Positions 1 through 9,103 of a stretch of DNA of 33,580 nucleotides are shown here, one piece after another (the stretch's first letter is position 1; each line of letters opens with the position of its first letter). Location: assembly GCA_009787695.1 (NCBI GenBank), contig WQSW01000026.1:1-33580 (forward strand). The letters are read 5' to 3'. This stretch comes from Treponema sp. Lineage in GTDB: Bacteria > Spirochaetota > Spirochaetia > Treponematales > Breznakiellaceae. A model generated the notes under the pieces. That model did no database searches, was not told the DNA's origin, and was given only the letters and a program-made list of their open reading frames with translations. Made by a program: the position numbers and the translations under genes.

Positions 1-27
1 AAAAGATATATAATTACTGAGTTGTAA
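1..27 (+). CDS. Possible 3' end of an upstream gene (partial)
   Basis: Frame 1 is open from the window edge to a TAA at 25-27 and ends in the residues TEL. The GAG-TTG-TAA ending matches the last codons of the large gene downstream (5498-5506), which also ends GAG-TTG-TAA just before the next start. The stretch is too short to prove coding. If real, an earlier gene of the same operon lies left of the window. Confidence 0.2.
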   Translation, partial: KRYIITEL

Positions 28-64
28 AACAATTGATATGCAAAATATTTTGTATGATGAATAA

Positions 65-3000
65 TTGTCATTAAAAAGTATAAATTCGACAACCTCAACG
101 AGCAATACTACATTCAAACTTGATCCATCGAATACATTTCCAAACAATTTAAAAAAGAAAGAAAATGAAAACTCTTTATTTCCAGATTATATCATTCCAG
201 GTACACAAATATACTTTGTAATTCCGATAAAAGAAGTAAAAAACAGTTCGCCTGTCAATCTAGTTCAATTAGGTAATAATGATACATTTAAAGAGGATTA
301 TACTGCTTTTGCTTATTATCTAGATTATAAAATATCAGAGTACATTTGGATTAACAATATTAACATTATAAATAACACTTTAACACTAGCAAAAAACATG
401 AGTATTACAGACGCAAAGTTAAAATATAATATGCAGCAAAATTGGAAAATATTTTGGTTTGAATTATTAAAAATATTAATAGATACCAGTAAGAATAATA
501 ATATACATTTATGTGACATATTGAAGACAAGTGATTTCTATAAGTATCTTGAGGAGAAAGACAATTGTGAAATATTCATAAAAGGTTTTTTTGCCGCAGC
601 TTCGCTATTTACTTGCGAGGATTATTTGGAAGATACAGATTTTTATATATGTATATATTTTATGAATCTTCCATCACATTTTATCTATATATTTCAGGAA
701 GTTGGCAGTTCTCTTTCATTAATGAATTTTTCGCGAAATTTACAAGTTTTTCTGTCTTGTGAAGAAGAGCCGGATACACAATATAATTTAAAATACCCAA
801 AACAATTGGTTGTGTTGGGAACTAAAGTTGGTTATGTTATACAGAATGCATACATAATGTCATTAGAACATGGGGAAAGTAACATAAATACTGCTTATTA
901 CATTCGTGCTTCTGAATTATTGGAAATATTTAATAAAATACAACAACGAAAAAATGAAAGACCGCAATTTGTATGCCCGTTTAATGTAATTAAAAAAGAA
1001 GATAATGAAAATAATGAAAATAATGATTTGCCTCAATATTTCAAGAAAATTAGAGAAATAGTGGAAAAACCATTAGTTAATGAGGATCCTTTGTCTAGAG
1101 GATATCGTCTTCCGGATATCCATATGCGTTTAGGGAATAAGATTCATGCAAGCTCATTTTATGAAATGTCCTTTTTGTTTTACAGAACATCAATTGCAAA
1201 TAGGGTAGCATTTTACATTTTACAGGATATTCTTAAAAATTTAGAGAAAATACCCAATGATATTATTTTTTATGGATATGCTTCCTATTCTCAGGCGCTG
1301 ATTTTTTCCTTACATGAGATATTAAAAAAATATTTTGAGGTAAAAGGTATAAAAAAAGAAGTTCATTATGCTATTTATCAATATAATCTACAGCTGGAAT
1401 CTTTTCTTTTACAATCTGTTTTTCCTTTAGGTAACAGCACTTCAAAAAATACTGCCATTGATAGAGTGCAAATATACAGTACTTTAGAATTAAATGATAA
1501 CGAAAAACCTCGTAAAACATCTGTTATTCAAATTGTTCCAATTGGTTCAACATTAACAACATTTGATAAAATGAGAGCTAAATATAAAAGAGACAGAGAT
1601 GATAAAAATATTGAAATTTCCAGCATAATGTTTAATTACAATGTCTTTCTTGTACGTGATGAAAACATTAAATTTGATAAAGGTCTATCTTTTATTGAAA
1701 AAGAATTATGGGAATCCATTGATATTTGTAAAATGGAAATTGAAGTCAAAATAGATAAATTAAAAGAATTAAAAGATAATAATATCATTTCATACATTAT
1801 TGAAAGAGAATCAAATTGGTATCAGCCTTTAAAATGCAAACATTGTTTTCCTGATATTATTAATGAAGAGGCACCATTAGTTGAAACAGATCCGACATCA
1901 ACAGTTCCAACTCTTCAAATATATCAAATCGATAGTTTGTCTACAGATGATATAAGTAATGATACTTTGCTTAACTCATCAGAAAACAATGAACGCTTAT
2001 TCCAATTACAAGATTGTGTTTATTATGGGCACTTTCTACGCGGGAAAAATCATTATCAATATTATTTTGATACTCAAAAATATATTTCCAAAAAAATAGT
2101 AAAAGAACAATTAAAAGAATGGTTAGCAATGGAGAAAGAAAATGATATTACTAGAATTAGAAATGAAACTATTAATAGTAATAATAAAATTTCAACACCT
2201 GTTTTAAATATAATATTTTCCCCTGAGCACAATTCAAATGTGGGTTTTTCACAATATGTAAATGCATATTATTTTAATGGAACTGCTGAAATTGTATCTG
2301 TAAATGTAGATAAACAATTTCGCTCCAATTTTGTGTGCGAACATGATGCTTTACGTAAAATAATTAATCATTTATTTAATGAACATGAAGGGTTGCCTAT
2401 TAACTTCTTTTATGTAGATGATTGTATTATTACCGGTGGTAGTTTTCACCGGGCAAAAATGTTGATACAGTCTCTGATTCCAGAAAAATATAGACCGAGT
2501 AAATACGAATCCGTGTTTTCAAAATGTTTTATTTTGATCGATAGACTTTCTATGGATACAAAGGAATCATATGTAAATTATCCAAAAGGTAATTTTTTAT
2601 CGTTTTGCAAAGTAGACATTTCAAATATGCGGAAACAAGGTGACTCTTGCGTCGGTTGTAAACTTGAATATGAGGCAAAATATTTGTTTAAACGCAGTAC
2701 CACCCGCAGTTTCGCGAATTATTGGGCAAAAAAAGCTCTGGAATACACTCCTATAATGTATGATGATACTGAAAGAAGAAAAGATTATGGTAATACAAAA
2801 GCATTTGTACGTATGTTATTAACACATTTCATAGAGTGTTATTTTGAAAAAGTAATGATAAATTATGAAAGCATTTCTGAGCTTTTTAATATTATATTTA
2901 ATGAATTAAAAGAGAAAGATTCAAATAATAATTTTACTCTGGAGAACAAAAAACTAGCTATTGTCGTAAAAACCTTTCAAGTATTAAAAGAAACCGGCAG

Positions 3001-5506
3001 ATACTCATATAAGCAAATACTTGTGTGTATAATTGAACATTTACTAAAAATATTATCACGTCCATTTAAATCATATAATTTTAATGTAAAAAAGGTTATT
3101 TTAAAATTTATTATTAACATTTGCGAATCATTATTTACAGGATGTGCTAAAGATGAAATAACGGGGAAAATATGCAATATTATAATATCTGCAGATAATA
3201 ATGAATTTAAAACACTTGATTTTATTAAAAATTCATTATTCGAAGCATTAGCTGATATGAGAAGCACATATTTTCTAAGAAAAGAAACAATAAAAAAGAT
3301 ATACAAATTTTTAAAAAGGTTTATAAATCTTGAATCTAAAAACGGATGCGCCTATTACAATGAAAAATATTGTAATAGGTTTGTTTCACATTTAAATGAT
3401 AAAATTAAATATTCCTGTGATAATAATTTAATACGCTGTTTTTGGAAATATTATTCTTTTCATATTCATAAAGTTATTGACGGTAGTGGCGATGAAACAC
3501 GCTCTTTGTGGATGGAATTCTTACTTTTAACAAGTATTGAATATCAGAATAATACTAATGAAAATGATATTCCGATTATGAAAGGAATATTATCTCCTTT
3601 ATATAATTCTATTGTAATAGAAAATGATTCGTATAATGACTATAATAAACTTTTTAAGGAATTCTGTATTGAAATATTTTTTCAAAATTCGCGATTGTTG
3701 TTTGACGGAATAGAAAAAATTAATAGAGAAATACCTGAGACCGATCCTACTGATAATAGCTATTTTTTACAAAACATGACAAATATGCGAGAATGGGATC
3801 TTAAATGGGCTTCTGTTGAGGCAGAAGTAAAAGAGGAAGAAGCGAAAGAGAAAAGAATAAATGTTGAGAAAGAATTATTTGATTATTTTATGAAAGATGG
3901 TAATGATGAAAAAAAAATAAAAGATAAATATCAAAAATTTATACAGAAAATACAAAATATGATCGTATCAAAATATTTGCTTGATAATGAAAAATTGCGA
4001 ATTGTTTTAGTAACTCAAAATGGTGATGATAATTTAATTCAAATGAATAATCTTGATTTTATTGCAGAGAATACACCAGAGAATTATTCTAAACTTGAAA
4101 TAGCAAAGGCAAAATATGTTATAAAAAAACGAATAATGTGGGCACTTGGTGCCAACTTAAAACACTCAATATTGGAAACGTATTCAAATACCCGTTTAAT
4201 TGATGATGGTTATTGTTTGATTCCTTCGCCAAATAATAAAGTAAAATTATTAAATGATAACTGTTTTGATAATCCAGAAAATGAGGATAGATTTAATATT
4301 AATAATGATTCAACTTCATTTAGAAAACCATTTTTTATTCTTCGTTTTGATAATATACCTATATGCGATGAAGTAAAGTTAGACCGCGAAGCAAGACCAA
4401 TTGAAAAAGTATACTTGTATATAAGCTTTCATTTTAACCCCTCTGAAAAAGAGAAAGAAAAGATTGTTCCTATCCTGATAATGCGTGATATTTTATCGTA
4501 TAGAAATCGTATTATGCGTATGCTGGAGAAAGATTTTAACAGTCAATTGATGCAGGCAATGGCGCGGGAAGCAGGTGAAAACGCTATTTTAAAACATGAA
4601 AAAGCAGTTGATCATTCAACAAATTTAGATGATTTGTTATCTCATAAGATTTGGGGAACTGAGAAACAATTGAAAGAAGATGAGCTTGAATGGTTGCTAT
4701 TTAAAAATAATACAAATATCCAAATTGCAAAACTCTTTAACAGATTATTGCTTGATGATAATGATTCTAAAAAGCAAATTCCAAAACTATATTTAAATGA
4801 AGAAGATATTAATACAGAAAATACTTATTCAACACCAGCAAGAGATTTTCTATTTGACTTATGGAATAAATCTTCCGATAAACGAGTAAAATTATGTGAA
4901 GATATGATAGAATTTACAATGATTAATTTGGATAATTCTTTAATTACAATTAAAGGTTATGGAGAAAATAGAGAATATTATAATTTAGAATATTTAAAAT
5001 GTATTTTATATGATATAATTTTTTCATGTGCAAAATTTTGGAATGAAGATGTTGATTTTTTATCACGTGTAAAAAAGTTAATTCGATATAAAAAAAAGTT
5101 TTATGAATATAAAAATAATGATGATTCTGATTATGAGGAGACAAGAATTGCTTATGATGATTTAAGATGCAAGGTTATTTTACTTCGTGAGGATAATTAT
5201 CTTGTTATTATTAACCCTGTAAGAAGGGAAGAAAATAGGATATTTGACGGATGGATTGATAAAACGAACCAAATTAAGTTTCAGTTAGAAAATCCTTACG
5301 ATTCTTTCAATGGTAATATGAGTTTATTTACAATTAGTAATTATATAAAAGGTATTTCTGAAAAAGAATCCTCTTTTGAATATTTTTCATTTGATAAATT
5401 GAAGCCAGATTGGCAAAAGATTATAAAATCAGAGTGGAAATTCTGTCAAATTGAGAATAAGGCATTGTGGTTCGTATCTAAATTGCCTATTTTTAAGGAG
5501 TTGTAA
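65..5506 (+). CDS. Giant conflict-system-like protein: two PRTase-like modules plus kinase-like C-terminal tail
   Basis: The protein has 1813 residues and I know no named family covering its full length. Two modules resemble phosphoribosyltransferase (PRTase) folds. The first spans roughly residues 400-600, with an IVPIGSTLTT loop at 490-499 and a CxxC at 591-594. The second spans roughly 718-880, with VDDCIITGGS at 784-793, close to the classical PRPP loop (two acidic residues, then T/G/G/S), and a CxxC at 862-865. A charged, probably coiled-coil stretch follows near 1255-1280. The C-terminus has features of a degenerate histidine kinase: a helical segment at 1474-1520 with His1511 and His1517, an N-box-like helix at 1642-1659, strand plus Asn1717, a glycine/serine turn and helix at 1749-1764, and a terminal LPI near 1807. 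The kinase assignment is inference. The start is uncertain: TTG 65 directly follows an in-frame TAA and has no clear ribosome-binding site. The receiver-like gene begins 3 nt after the stop. It is probably the sensor or regulatory core of the operon. Confidence 0.75.
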   Translation: MSLKSINSTTSTSNTTFKLDPSNTFPNNLKKKENENSLFPDYIIPGTQIYFVIPIKEVKNSSPVNLVQLGNNDTFKEDYTAFAYYLDYKISEYIWINNINIINNTLTLAKNMSITDAKLKYNMQQNWKIFWFELLKILIDTSKNNNIHLCDILKTSDFYKYLEEKDNCEIFIKGFFAAASLFTCEDYLEDTDFYICIYFMNLPSHFIYIFQEVGSSLSLMNFSRNLQVFLSCEEEPDTQYNLKYPKQLVVLGTKVGYVIQNAYIMSLEHGESNINTAYYIRASELLEIFNKIQQRKNERPQFVCPFNVIKKEDNENNENNDLPQYFKKIREIVEKPLVNEDPLSRGYRLPDIHMRLGNKIHASSFYEMSFLFYRTSIANRVAFYILQDILKNLEKIPNDIIFYGYASYSQALIFSLHEILKKYFEVKGIKKEVHYAIYQYNLQLESFLLQSVFPLGNSTSKNTAIDRVQIYSTLELNDNEKPRKTSVIQIVPIGSTLTTFDKMRAKYKRDRDDKNIEISSIMFNYNVFLVRDENIKFDKGLSFIEKELWESIDICKMEIEVKIDKLKELKDNNIISYIIERESNWYQPLKCKHCFPDIINEEAPLVETDPTSTVPTLQIYQIDSLSTDDISNDTLLNSSENNERLFQLQDCVYYGHFLRGKNHYQYYFDTQKYISKKIVKEQLKEWLAMEKENDITRIRNETINSNNKISTPVLNIIFSPEHNSNVGFSQYVNAYYFNGTAEIVSVNVDKQFRSNFVCEHDALRKIINHLFNEHEGLPINFFYVDDCIITGGSFHRAKMLIQSLIPEKYRPSKYESVFSKCFILIDRLSMDTKESYVNYPKGNFLSFCKVDISNMRKQGDSCVGCKLEYEAKYLFKRSTTRSFANYWAKKALEYTPIMYDDTERRKDYGNTKAFVRMLLTHFIECYFEKVMINYESISELFNIIFNELKEKDSNNNFTLENKKLAIVVKTFQVLKETGRYSYKQILVCIIEHLLKILSRPFKSYNFNVKKVILKFIINICESLFTGCAKDEITGKICNIIISADNNEFKTLDFIKNSLFEALADMRSTYFLRKETIKKIYKFLKRFINLESKNGCAYYNEKYCNRFVSHLNDKIKYSCDNNLIRCFWKYYSFHIHKVIDGSGDETRSLWMEFLLLTSIEYQNNTNENDIPIMKGILSPLYNSIVIENDSYNDYNKLFKEFCIEIFFQNSRLLFDGIEKINREIPETDPTDNSYFLQNMTNMREWDLKWASVEAEVKEEEAKEKRINVEKELFDYFMKDGNDEKKIKDKYQKFIQKIQNMIVSKYLLDNEKLRIVLVTQNGDDNLIQMNNLDFIAENTPENYSKLEIAKAKYVIKKRIMWALGANLKHSILETYSNTRLIDDGYCLIPSPNNKVKLLNDNCFDNPENEDRFNINNDSTSFRKPFFILRFDNIPICDEVKLDREARPIEKVYLYISFHFNPSEKEKEKIVPILIMRDILSYRNRIMRMLEKDFNSQLMQAMAREAGENAILKHEKAVDHSTNLDDLLSHKIWGTEKQLKEDELEWLLFKNNTNIQIAKLFNRLLLDDNDSKKQIPKLYLNEEDINTENTYSTPARDFLFDLWNKSSDKRVKLCEDMIEFTMINLDNSLITIKGYGENREYYNLEYLKCILYDIIFSCAKFWNEDVDFLSRVKKLIRYKKKFYEYKNNDDSDYEETRIAYDDLRCKVILLREDNYLVIINPVRREENRIFDGWIDKTNQIKFQLENPYDSFNGNMSLFTISNYIKGISEKESSFEYFSFDKLKPDWQKIIKSEWKFCQIENKALWFVSKLPIFKEL

Positions 5507-5509
5507 AAA

Positions 5510-6184
5510 ATGAAAAAAGTATATTGGATTGATGATAACCCTTCTGCTATGATGCAAACAATTAAAAATTTATTTCCATTATTATGGGAAAACAATTTTA
5601 ACAGCCAAATATTCTTTGTTGGAGATAACTATCGTGAACATTGCGAAAATATATCAAGGGATAAAATTACACTTGATAGCTTTGATAATACGATTTCTAA
5701 AATATTTGAAGAATTTTGTGAAGAACATGTTGATGAAAGCAATTCAGCGTTAAACACACCTAAAAAAGTTCGTGAGAATTATTTCAAAATGGGTATGAAG
5801 CTGTATAGCTCAGAAGAAATTGAAGATAAAAATACTACTAATATTGCAAACAAAATAGCGGAAAGAATAGATAACGACTCATTTGTTGGTGTTGATATTC
5901 GTCTATTTACTCCAGATAAAGATCAACTGGAAGATAAAGAAGGAAATTATGAAACATTAGCAATGAAATTATACTATTTGTTGTCAATTGACAAAATAAA
6001 AAATAGTACTGTATTTTTATATACTTCTTTTCCTACACCTAACATTCAAGAAAAATGGGAGAAAAAATTTATGAATTACCATCCAGACTATCAAAATAAA
6101 ATAAGAATATTTACTAGACAAAAACTTGTTAAGAATGATAAAGAAACAAATGAACTTCTTGAATTACTAAAAAAGAAGGTGTAA
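5510..6184 (+). CDS. Stand-alone receiver-like (response-regulator-like) protein
   Basis: The protein has 224 residues. The N-terminus MKKVYWIDDNP gives the acidic pair Asp8/Asp9 of a receiver domain. FVGVDIRLF places a candidate phospho-acceptor at Asp129, FLYTSFP gives the Thr172/Ser173 switch position, and Lys205 may serve as the conserved lysine. A normal receiver has its acceptor near residue 50-57. Here about 75 charged residues lie between the first strands and the acceptor strand, so the fold carries an insertion. There is no DNA-binding output domain. An AAGGAG sits 9 nt before the ATG, the upstream stop is 3 nt away and the next gene starts 1 nt after this one. The three genes are therefore almost certainly co-transcribed. 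Its likely partner is the kinase-like tail of the preceding protein, by inference from adjacency. Confidence 0.7.
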   Translation: MKKVYWIDDNPSAMMQTIKNLFPLLWENNFNSQIFFVGDNYREHCENISRDKITLDSFDNTISKIFEEFCEEHVDESNSALNTPKKVRENYFKMGMKLYSSEEIEDKNTTNIANKIAERIDNDSFVGVDIRLFTPDKDQLEDKEGNYETLAMKLYYLLSIDKIKNSTVFLYTSFPTPNIQEKWEKKFMNYHPDYQNKIRIFTRQKLVKNDKETNELLELLKKKV

Positions 6185-6185
6185 A

Positions 6186-7280
6186 TTGATATCAAAAATA
6201 TCTGAAGAGCAAAAGCTTAAACAATTAGAATTGTTTCTTGTTAATAACTGGGAAAATCTATGGCAGACAGGTAAATCGCCAAAAAAGAATAAAAGAATAC
6301 CTCTCTATCATTACACTTCTATAGATGCGTTGTTTTCAATTTTAGAAAATGATACACTTAGATTTTCAAATCTACGTTTATCTAATGATTTTTCTGAAGA
6401 GAGACTTCTTGGCAATAAATGGTTGTCAGAAAATAATTATGATAGCGTTAATTTTATTTTCTGTGTAGGAGAAGCAGGAAATTTATTAAGCCAATGGAGA
6501 AGTTATTGCTCTAATGGAGGCGCGGCAATTGAGTTGGATGTAGCTAAACCATATAAATATTATGCTTTGCATTCAGACTATAATGAAACAGGTAAATATG
6601 AAAATATTTACAGTATGGCAATTCCTGTTTTATATACCCAAATTGATTATGAAGATGTACGAGATGCAGCACATCAAATTACAGAATTAATTAAATCAAT
6701 ATTAGAAGAAACAATAATAAAAGGAAATAAAAATTATTCACTTTTAAAATTAAATGATTTTGTACCATACATTAAACATTTTGCTTTTCATGAAGAAGAA
6801 GAGCGACGATTATTAATTAATAATTTTAATAATAAATATTCAAAATGCATTGGTTTTAGAAAATTGCCAAATGGAACCAAATCTCCATATATAGATGTAA
6901 TATGCGGAATTGTAAATAAAACCAGAAAAATAACAATATCGAAAAATAAAATTAAAAAAATCATTGATAACAGTGAATTTGAAAAAACTATAATAGTTCC
7001 CATTTGTTCAAACCAGGAAGAGTTATATATGGCTGTTCGCGAATACATAAAAAAAGATGAAACATTAGAAAAGGATGGAGAAATTAAATTATTTTGTGAT
7101 GGACATATTCCTATTAGAAGTATCAAAATCGGACCAATGCCGGATCAGGAACGAATTAAAGAGCAAGTTCAAATATATTGTAACAGTAAGTACTGGTTAC
7201 AATATGTCGACGTATCTATATCTGCAATTCCTTATATTACTAGTATAAACAGTAAAAGCACCTCAATTTTTTCAATGTAA
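6186..7280 (+). CDS. DUF2971 family protein
   Basis: The protein has 364 residues. It shows the hallmarks of DUF2971: YHYTSIDALFSIL (residues 41-53), a following SNDFSE (66-71), and LLSQWRSYCSNGGAAIELD (100-118). The family's biochemical activity is unknown to me. Members are often found in accessory and defence regions. The conserved His-Tyr-Thr and SQW..Y patches suggest an enzyme-like pocket, but I cannot name a reaction. The start is TTG at 6186, preceded by GAAGGTG at 6175-6181. No in-frame ATG exists nearby, and the gene begins 1 nt after the receiver-like gene ends. As the last gene of a sensor-receiver-DUF2971 operon it is the natural candidate for the effector, which is inference. 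Base composition is as AT-rich as its two partners, unlike the IS remnants that follow. Confidence 0.8.
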   Translation: MISKISEEQKLKQLELFLVNNWENLWQTGKSPKKNKRIPLYHYTSIDALFSILENDTLRFSNLRLSNDFSEERLLGNKWLSENNYDSVNFIFCVGEAGNLLSQWRSYCSNGGAAIELDVAKPYKYYALHSDYNETGKYENIYSMAIPVLYTQIDYEDVRDAAHQITELIKSILEETIIKGNKNYSLLKLNDFVPYIKHFAFHEEEERRLLINNFNNKYSKCIGFRKLPNGTKSPYIDVICGIVNKTRKITISKNKIKKIIDNSEFEKTIIVPICSNQEELYMAVREYIKKDETLEKDGEIKLFCDGHIPIRSIKIGPMPDQERIKEQVQIYCNSKYWLQYVDVSISAIPYITSINSKSTSIFSM

Positions 7281-7453
7281 TACCGTTGCATAGCCAATAC
7301 TTCAAGCTAAAAGGAGCGTACTAGTATCTACCCAAATTCGATAGTATTCGATGCTCTTACGATCAGACCATATGTAGTACCTTTCTTTTTATAACCTTTA
7401 CTTATTCTATCAATACCAGACATCACTCCGCAACCCCCCGCATTGCCTCATGA

Positions 7454-7499
7454 AAAATGTTACCGAAAAAGGGTCATGACTCAAATAGAAAATGTTACC
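7454..7499 (+). repeat. Direct repeat AAAATGTTACC x2 (left end of an IS remnant)
   Basis: AAAATGTTACC occurs at 7454-7464 and again at 7489-7499, 35 bp apart, just before a broken transposase gene. A related motif in inverse orientation, GGGGACATTTT, lies just before 9630 after the second transposase remnant. Paired motifs at the ends fit the termini of ISNCY-like elements. The rest of 7281-7453 holds no recognisable gene. Confidence 0.5.
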
Positions 7500-7550
7500 C
7501 AAATTAAACACAGACTTTAGTCTGAAGGGTGCCGGAAGGAGAGCATCCGA

Positions 7551-8365
7551 ATGGGGTTAAACATGAAAAAAAAACAGGTTGTAACGAGAGAATATAAACC
7601 GCGTTATAAAAAAGCGACGAAGAAAGAGAAAAAAGCGTTGTTGGACGAATTAGTTAAACTGACAAGCTACCACCGAAAATCAGCCGTCAGGGCGTTACGC
7701 GCAAATACAACAATGCAGGTAATGATCTACATGGACGGCAAAGCGGTAAAAAATCAAACCGGAAAAAAAACATTCTGCGAACCGAAAGGGGAAACGCGTC
7801 TATACAGACGAAGTGATCTGCTGCCTGCGTCTTATCTGGACATTCTTCTGGTATAAATGCGGGAAAATACTCGCGCCTCTTATGAGGCAGCAGATGCATT
7901 ATATAGCCCAGCGGGAGGCTTTTCACGTCACGGATGAAATCGCGGAAAAGCTTAAAAAGATAAGCCCCGCGACCATCGACCGGTATCTTAAAAAAAGACA
8001 AGGACGCTCTGAGTCCTAAAGGGAAAAGCCTTACAAAACCGCTTGCTTCTCTGAAAAGCCGCATCCCTATCCGCACCTTCTACACCCCGCACGAGCGTAA
8101 AACGCCCGGTTTCTGGTAGATTGACACCGTACATCACTGCGGGCAGAGCGCTTCGGGGCAATATCTGTATACTTTGACCGCAACAGACATCGCAACGGGG
8201 CGGATCGAGCTGCGTTCCCTGCTCAATAACGCCCAAAGATGGACTTTTGAAGCTTTAGCCGACATCAAAGTGGCCGTTATCTTCCCTGTTCTGGAATTTC
8301 ACAGCGACAACGGATCTGAATTTATCAACTACGCAACTGAAGCTTGGTGTAAAAAAGAAAGCGTG
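7551..8365 (+). pseudogene. Broken integrase-core (rve) transposase, 3' truncated
   Basis: The gene begins with ATG 7551 or 7563 and an N-terminal domain of the type KPRYKKATKKEKKALLDEL. Homology then moves between frames: near 7800 it shifts into the frame reading RLIWTFFWYKCGKILAP, and past 8000 it shifts again. An in-frame TAG interrupts the FW-IDTVHHCGQ segment around 8119. The catalytic-core segments TATDIATGRIELRSLLNNA and HSDNGSEFIN are readable, giving the first two acidic catalytic residues. The third (Glu) is missing because the sequence changes abruptly at about 8365, where the recombinase gene on the other strand begins. The element is inactive debris of an ISNCY/IS481-like IS with an integrase-type catalytic domain. 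Confidence 0.85.
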
Positions 8366-8367
8366 GT

Positions 8368-8967
8368 TTATTTCAGGCAGAGATGTTCTCTTTTAAAAAT
8401 TCTCACTGTCTGCCGATGCACGCCAAATTCTTTACCTATTTGTACATTGTTCATTCCTTTTTTTACCATCTTTAGAATTTCTTTTTCGTGTCCTGTTAAT
8501 TTTATCTTCACAGCTTTTCCGGGTTTGCGACCTAAAATAATTCCTTCGGACTTGCATCGTGCAAGAGCTTCTTTGGTTCGTTGTGATATTAAATTACGTT
8601 CGATTTCTGCCGAAAGACCAAAGGCGAAAGCTAGTACTTTACTTTGTATATCATCGCCTAATCTGTATCCATCTTTGATAGTCCAAATTTTAGCACCAAC
8701 ACTTAGACAATGAGATAGAATTGACATTATCATAAACAAATTTCTTCCAAGACGTGATAATTCTGAACAGATAATAATATCATCCTGTTTAATATCTTTT
8801 AGTAACATATCCAATTTTCGCTTGTCTGGGGATTTTGTTCCGCTTATTGTCTCTTCAATCCATTGTCCTACTATAAGCTTCTTGCTCTTGCAAAATTTTT
8901 CAATTTCGTACTTCTGATTTTTAATTGTCTGCTTGTCAGTACTTACCCTGATGTAACCGTATACCAT
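8368..8967 (-). CDS. Serine recombinase (resolvase/DNA-invertase family)
   Basis: The protein has 199 residues, full length for a small serine recombinase, with no frameshift. The catalytic serine is Ser9 in YIRVST. Arg7 and the SRLGRN motif (71-76) complete the active-site signature. Residues 120-145 form the long E-helix (SAEIERNLISQRTKEAL), and the last 50 residues form a helix-turn-helix, as in Hin/Gin/Mpi-type invertases and Tn3-type resolvases. It cuts and rejoins DNA through a phosphoserine link. Whether it inverts or resolves cannot be told from the protein alone. A good AGGAGG ribosome-binding site precedes the ATG. It lies between two transposase fragments of different subfamilies, so it was either inserted there or is the surviving gene of a third element. 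Confidence 0.9.
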   Translation of the reverse strand: MVYGYIRVSTDKQTIKNQKYEIEKFCKSKKLIVGQWIEETISGTKSPDKRKLDMLLKDIKQDDIIICSELSRLGRNLFMIMSILSHCLSVGAKIWTIKDGYRLGDDIQSKVLAFAFGLSAEIERNLISQRTKEALARCKSEGIILGRKPGKAVKIKLTGHEKEILKMVKKGMNNVQIGKEFGVHRQTVRIFKREHLCLK

Positions 8968-8977
8968 ACATAAACCT

Positions 8978-8992
8978 CCTGTTTTTTACAGG
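8978..8992 (-). promoter_or_regulatory. Hairpin covering the recombinase ribosome-binding site
   Basis: On the minus strand the leader reads CCTGT-AAAAA-ACAGG immediately followed by AGG and then the start region. The 5-bp stem pairs part of the AGGAGG Shine-Dalgarno sequence, so it could damp translation of the recombinase. The stem is short, so the effect is uncertain. Confidence 0.35.
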
Positions 8993-9103
8993 ATAAAACA
9001 GTTTATAACACGGAAAAACAAGGTTAAAAATAAGTTTTTGCTAAATTAAATAGTTCAATTTTAGTTATTAATATGTGTTCATTTATTGTTATAAAGTATA
9101 CAT

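Noticed and set aside
7328-7423. 31-codon minus-strand frame (MSGIDRISKGYKKKGTTYGL...) in the gap after the DUF2971 gene
   Set aside because: No ribosome-binding site or recognisable homology, and too short to support as a gene.
8174-8713. 179-codon plus-strand frame across the transposase end and the recombinase gene
   Set aside because: Its first part is the transposase remnant and the rest is antisense to the well-supported serine recombinase. It is a chance fusion of frames.
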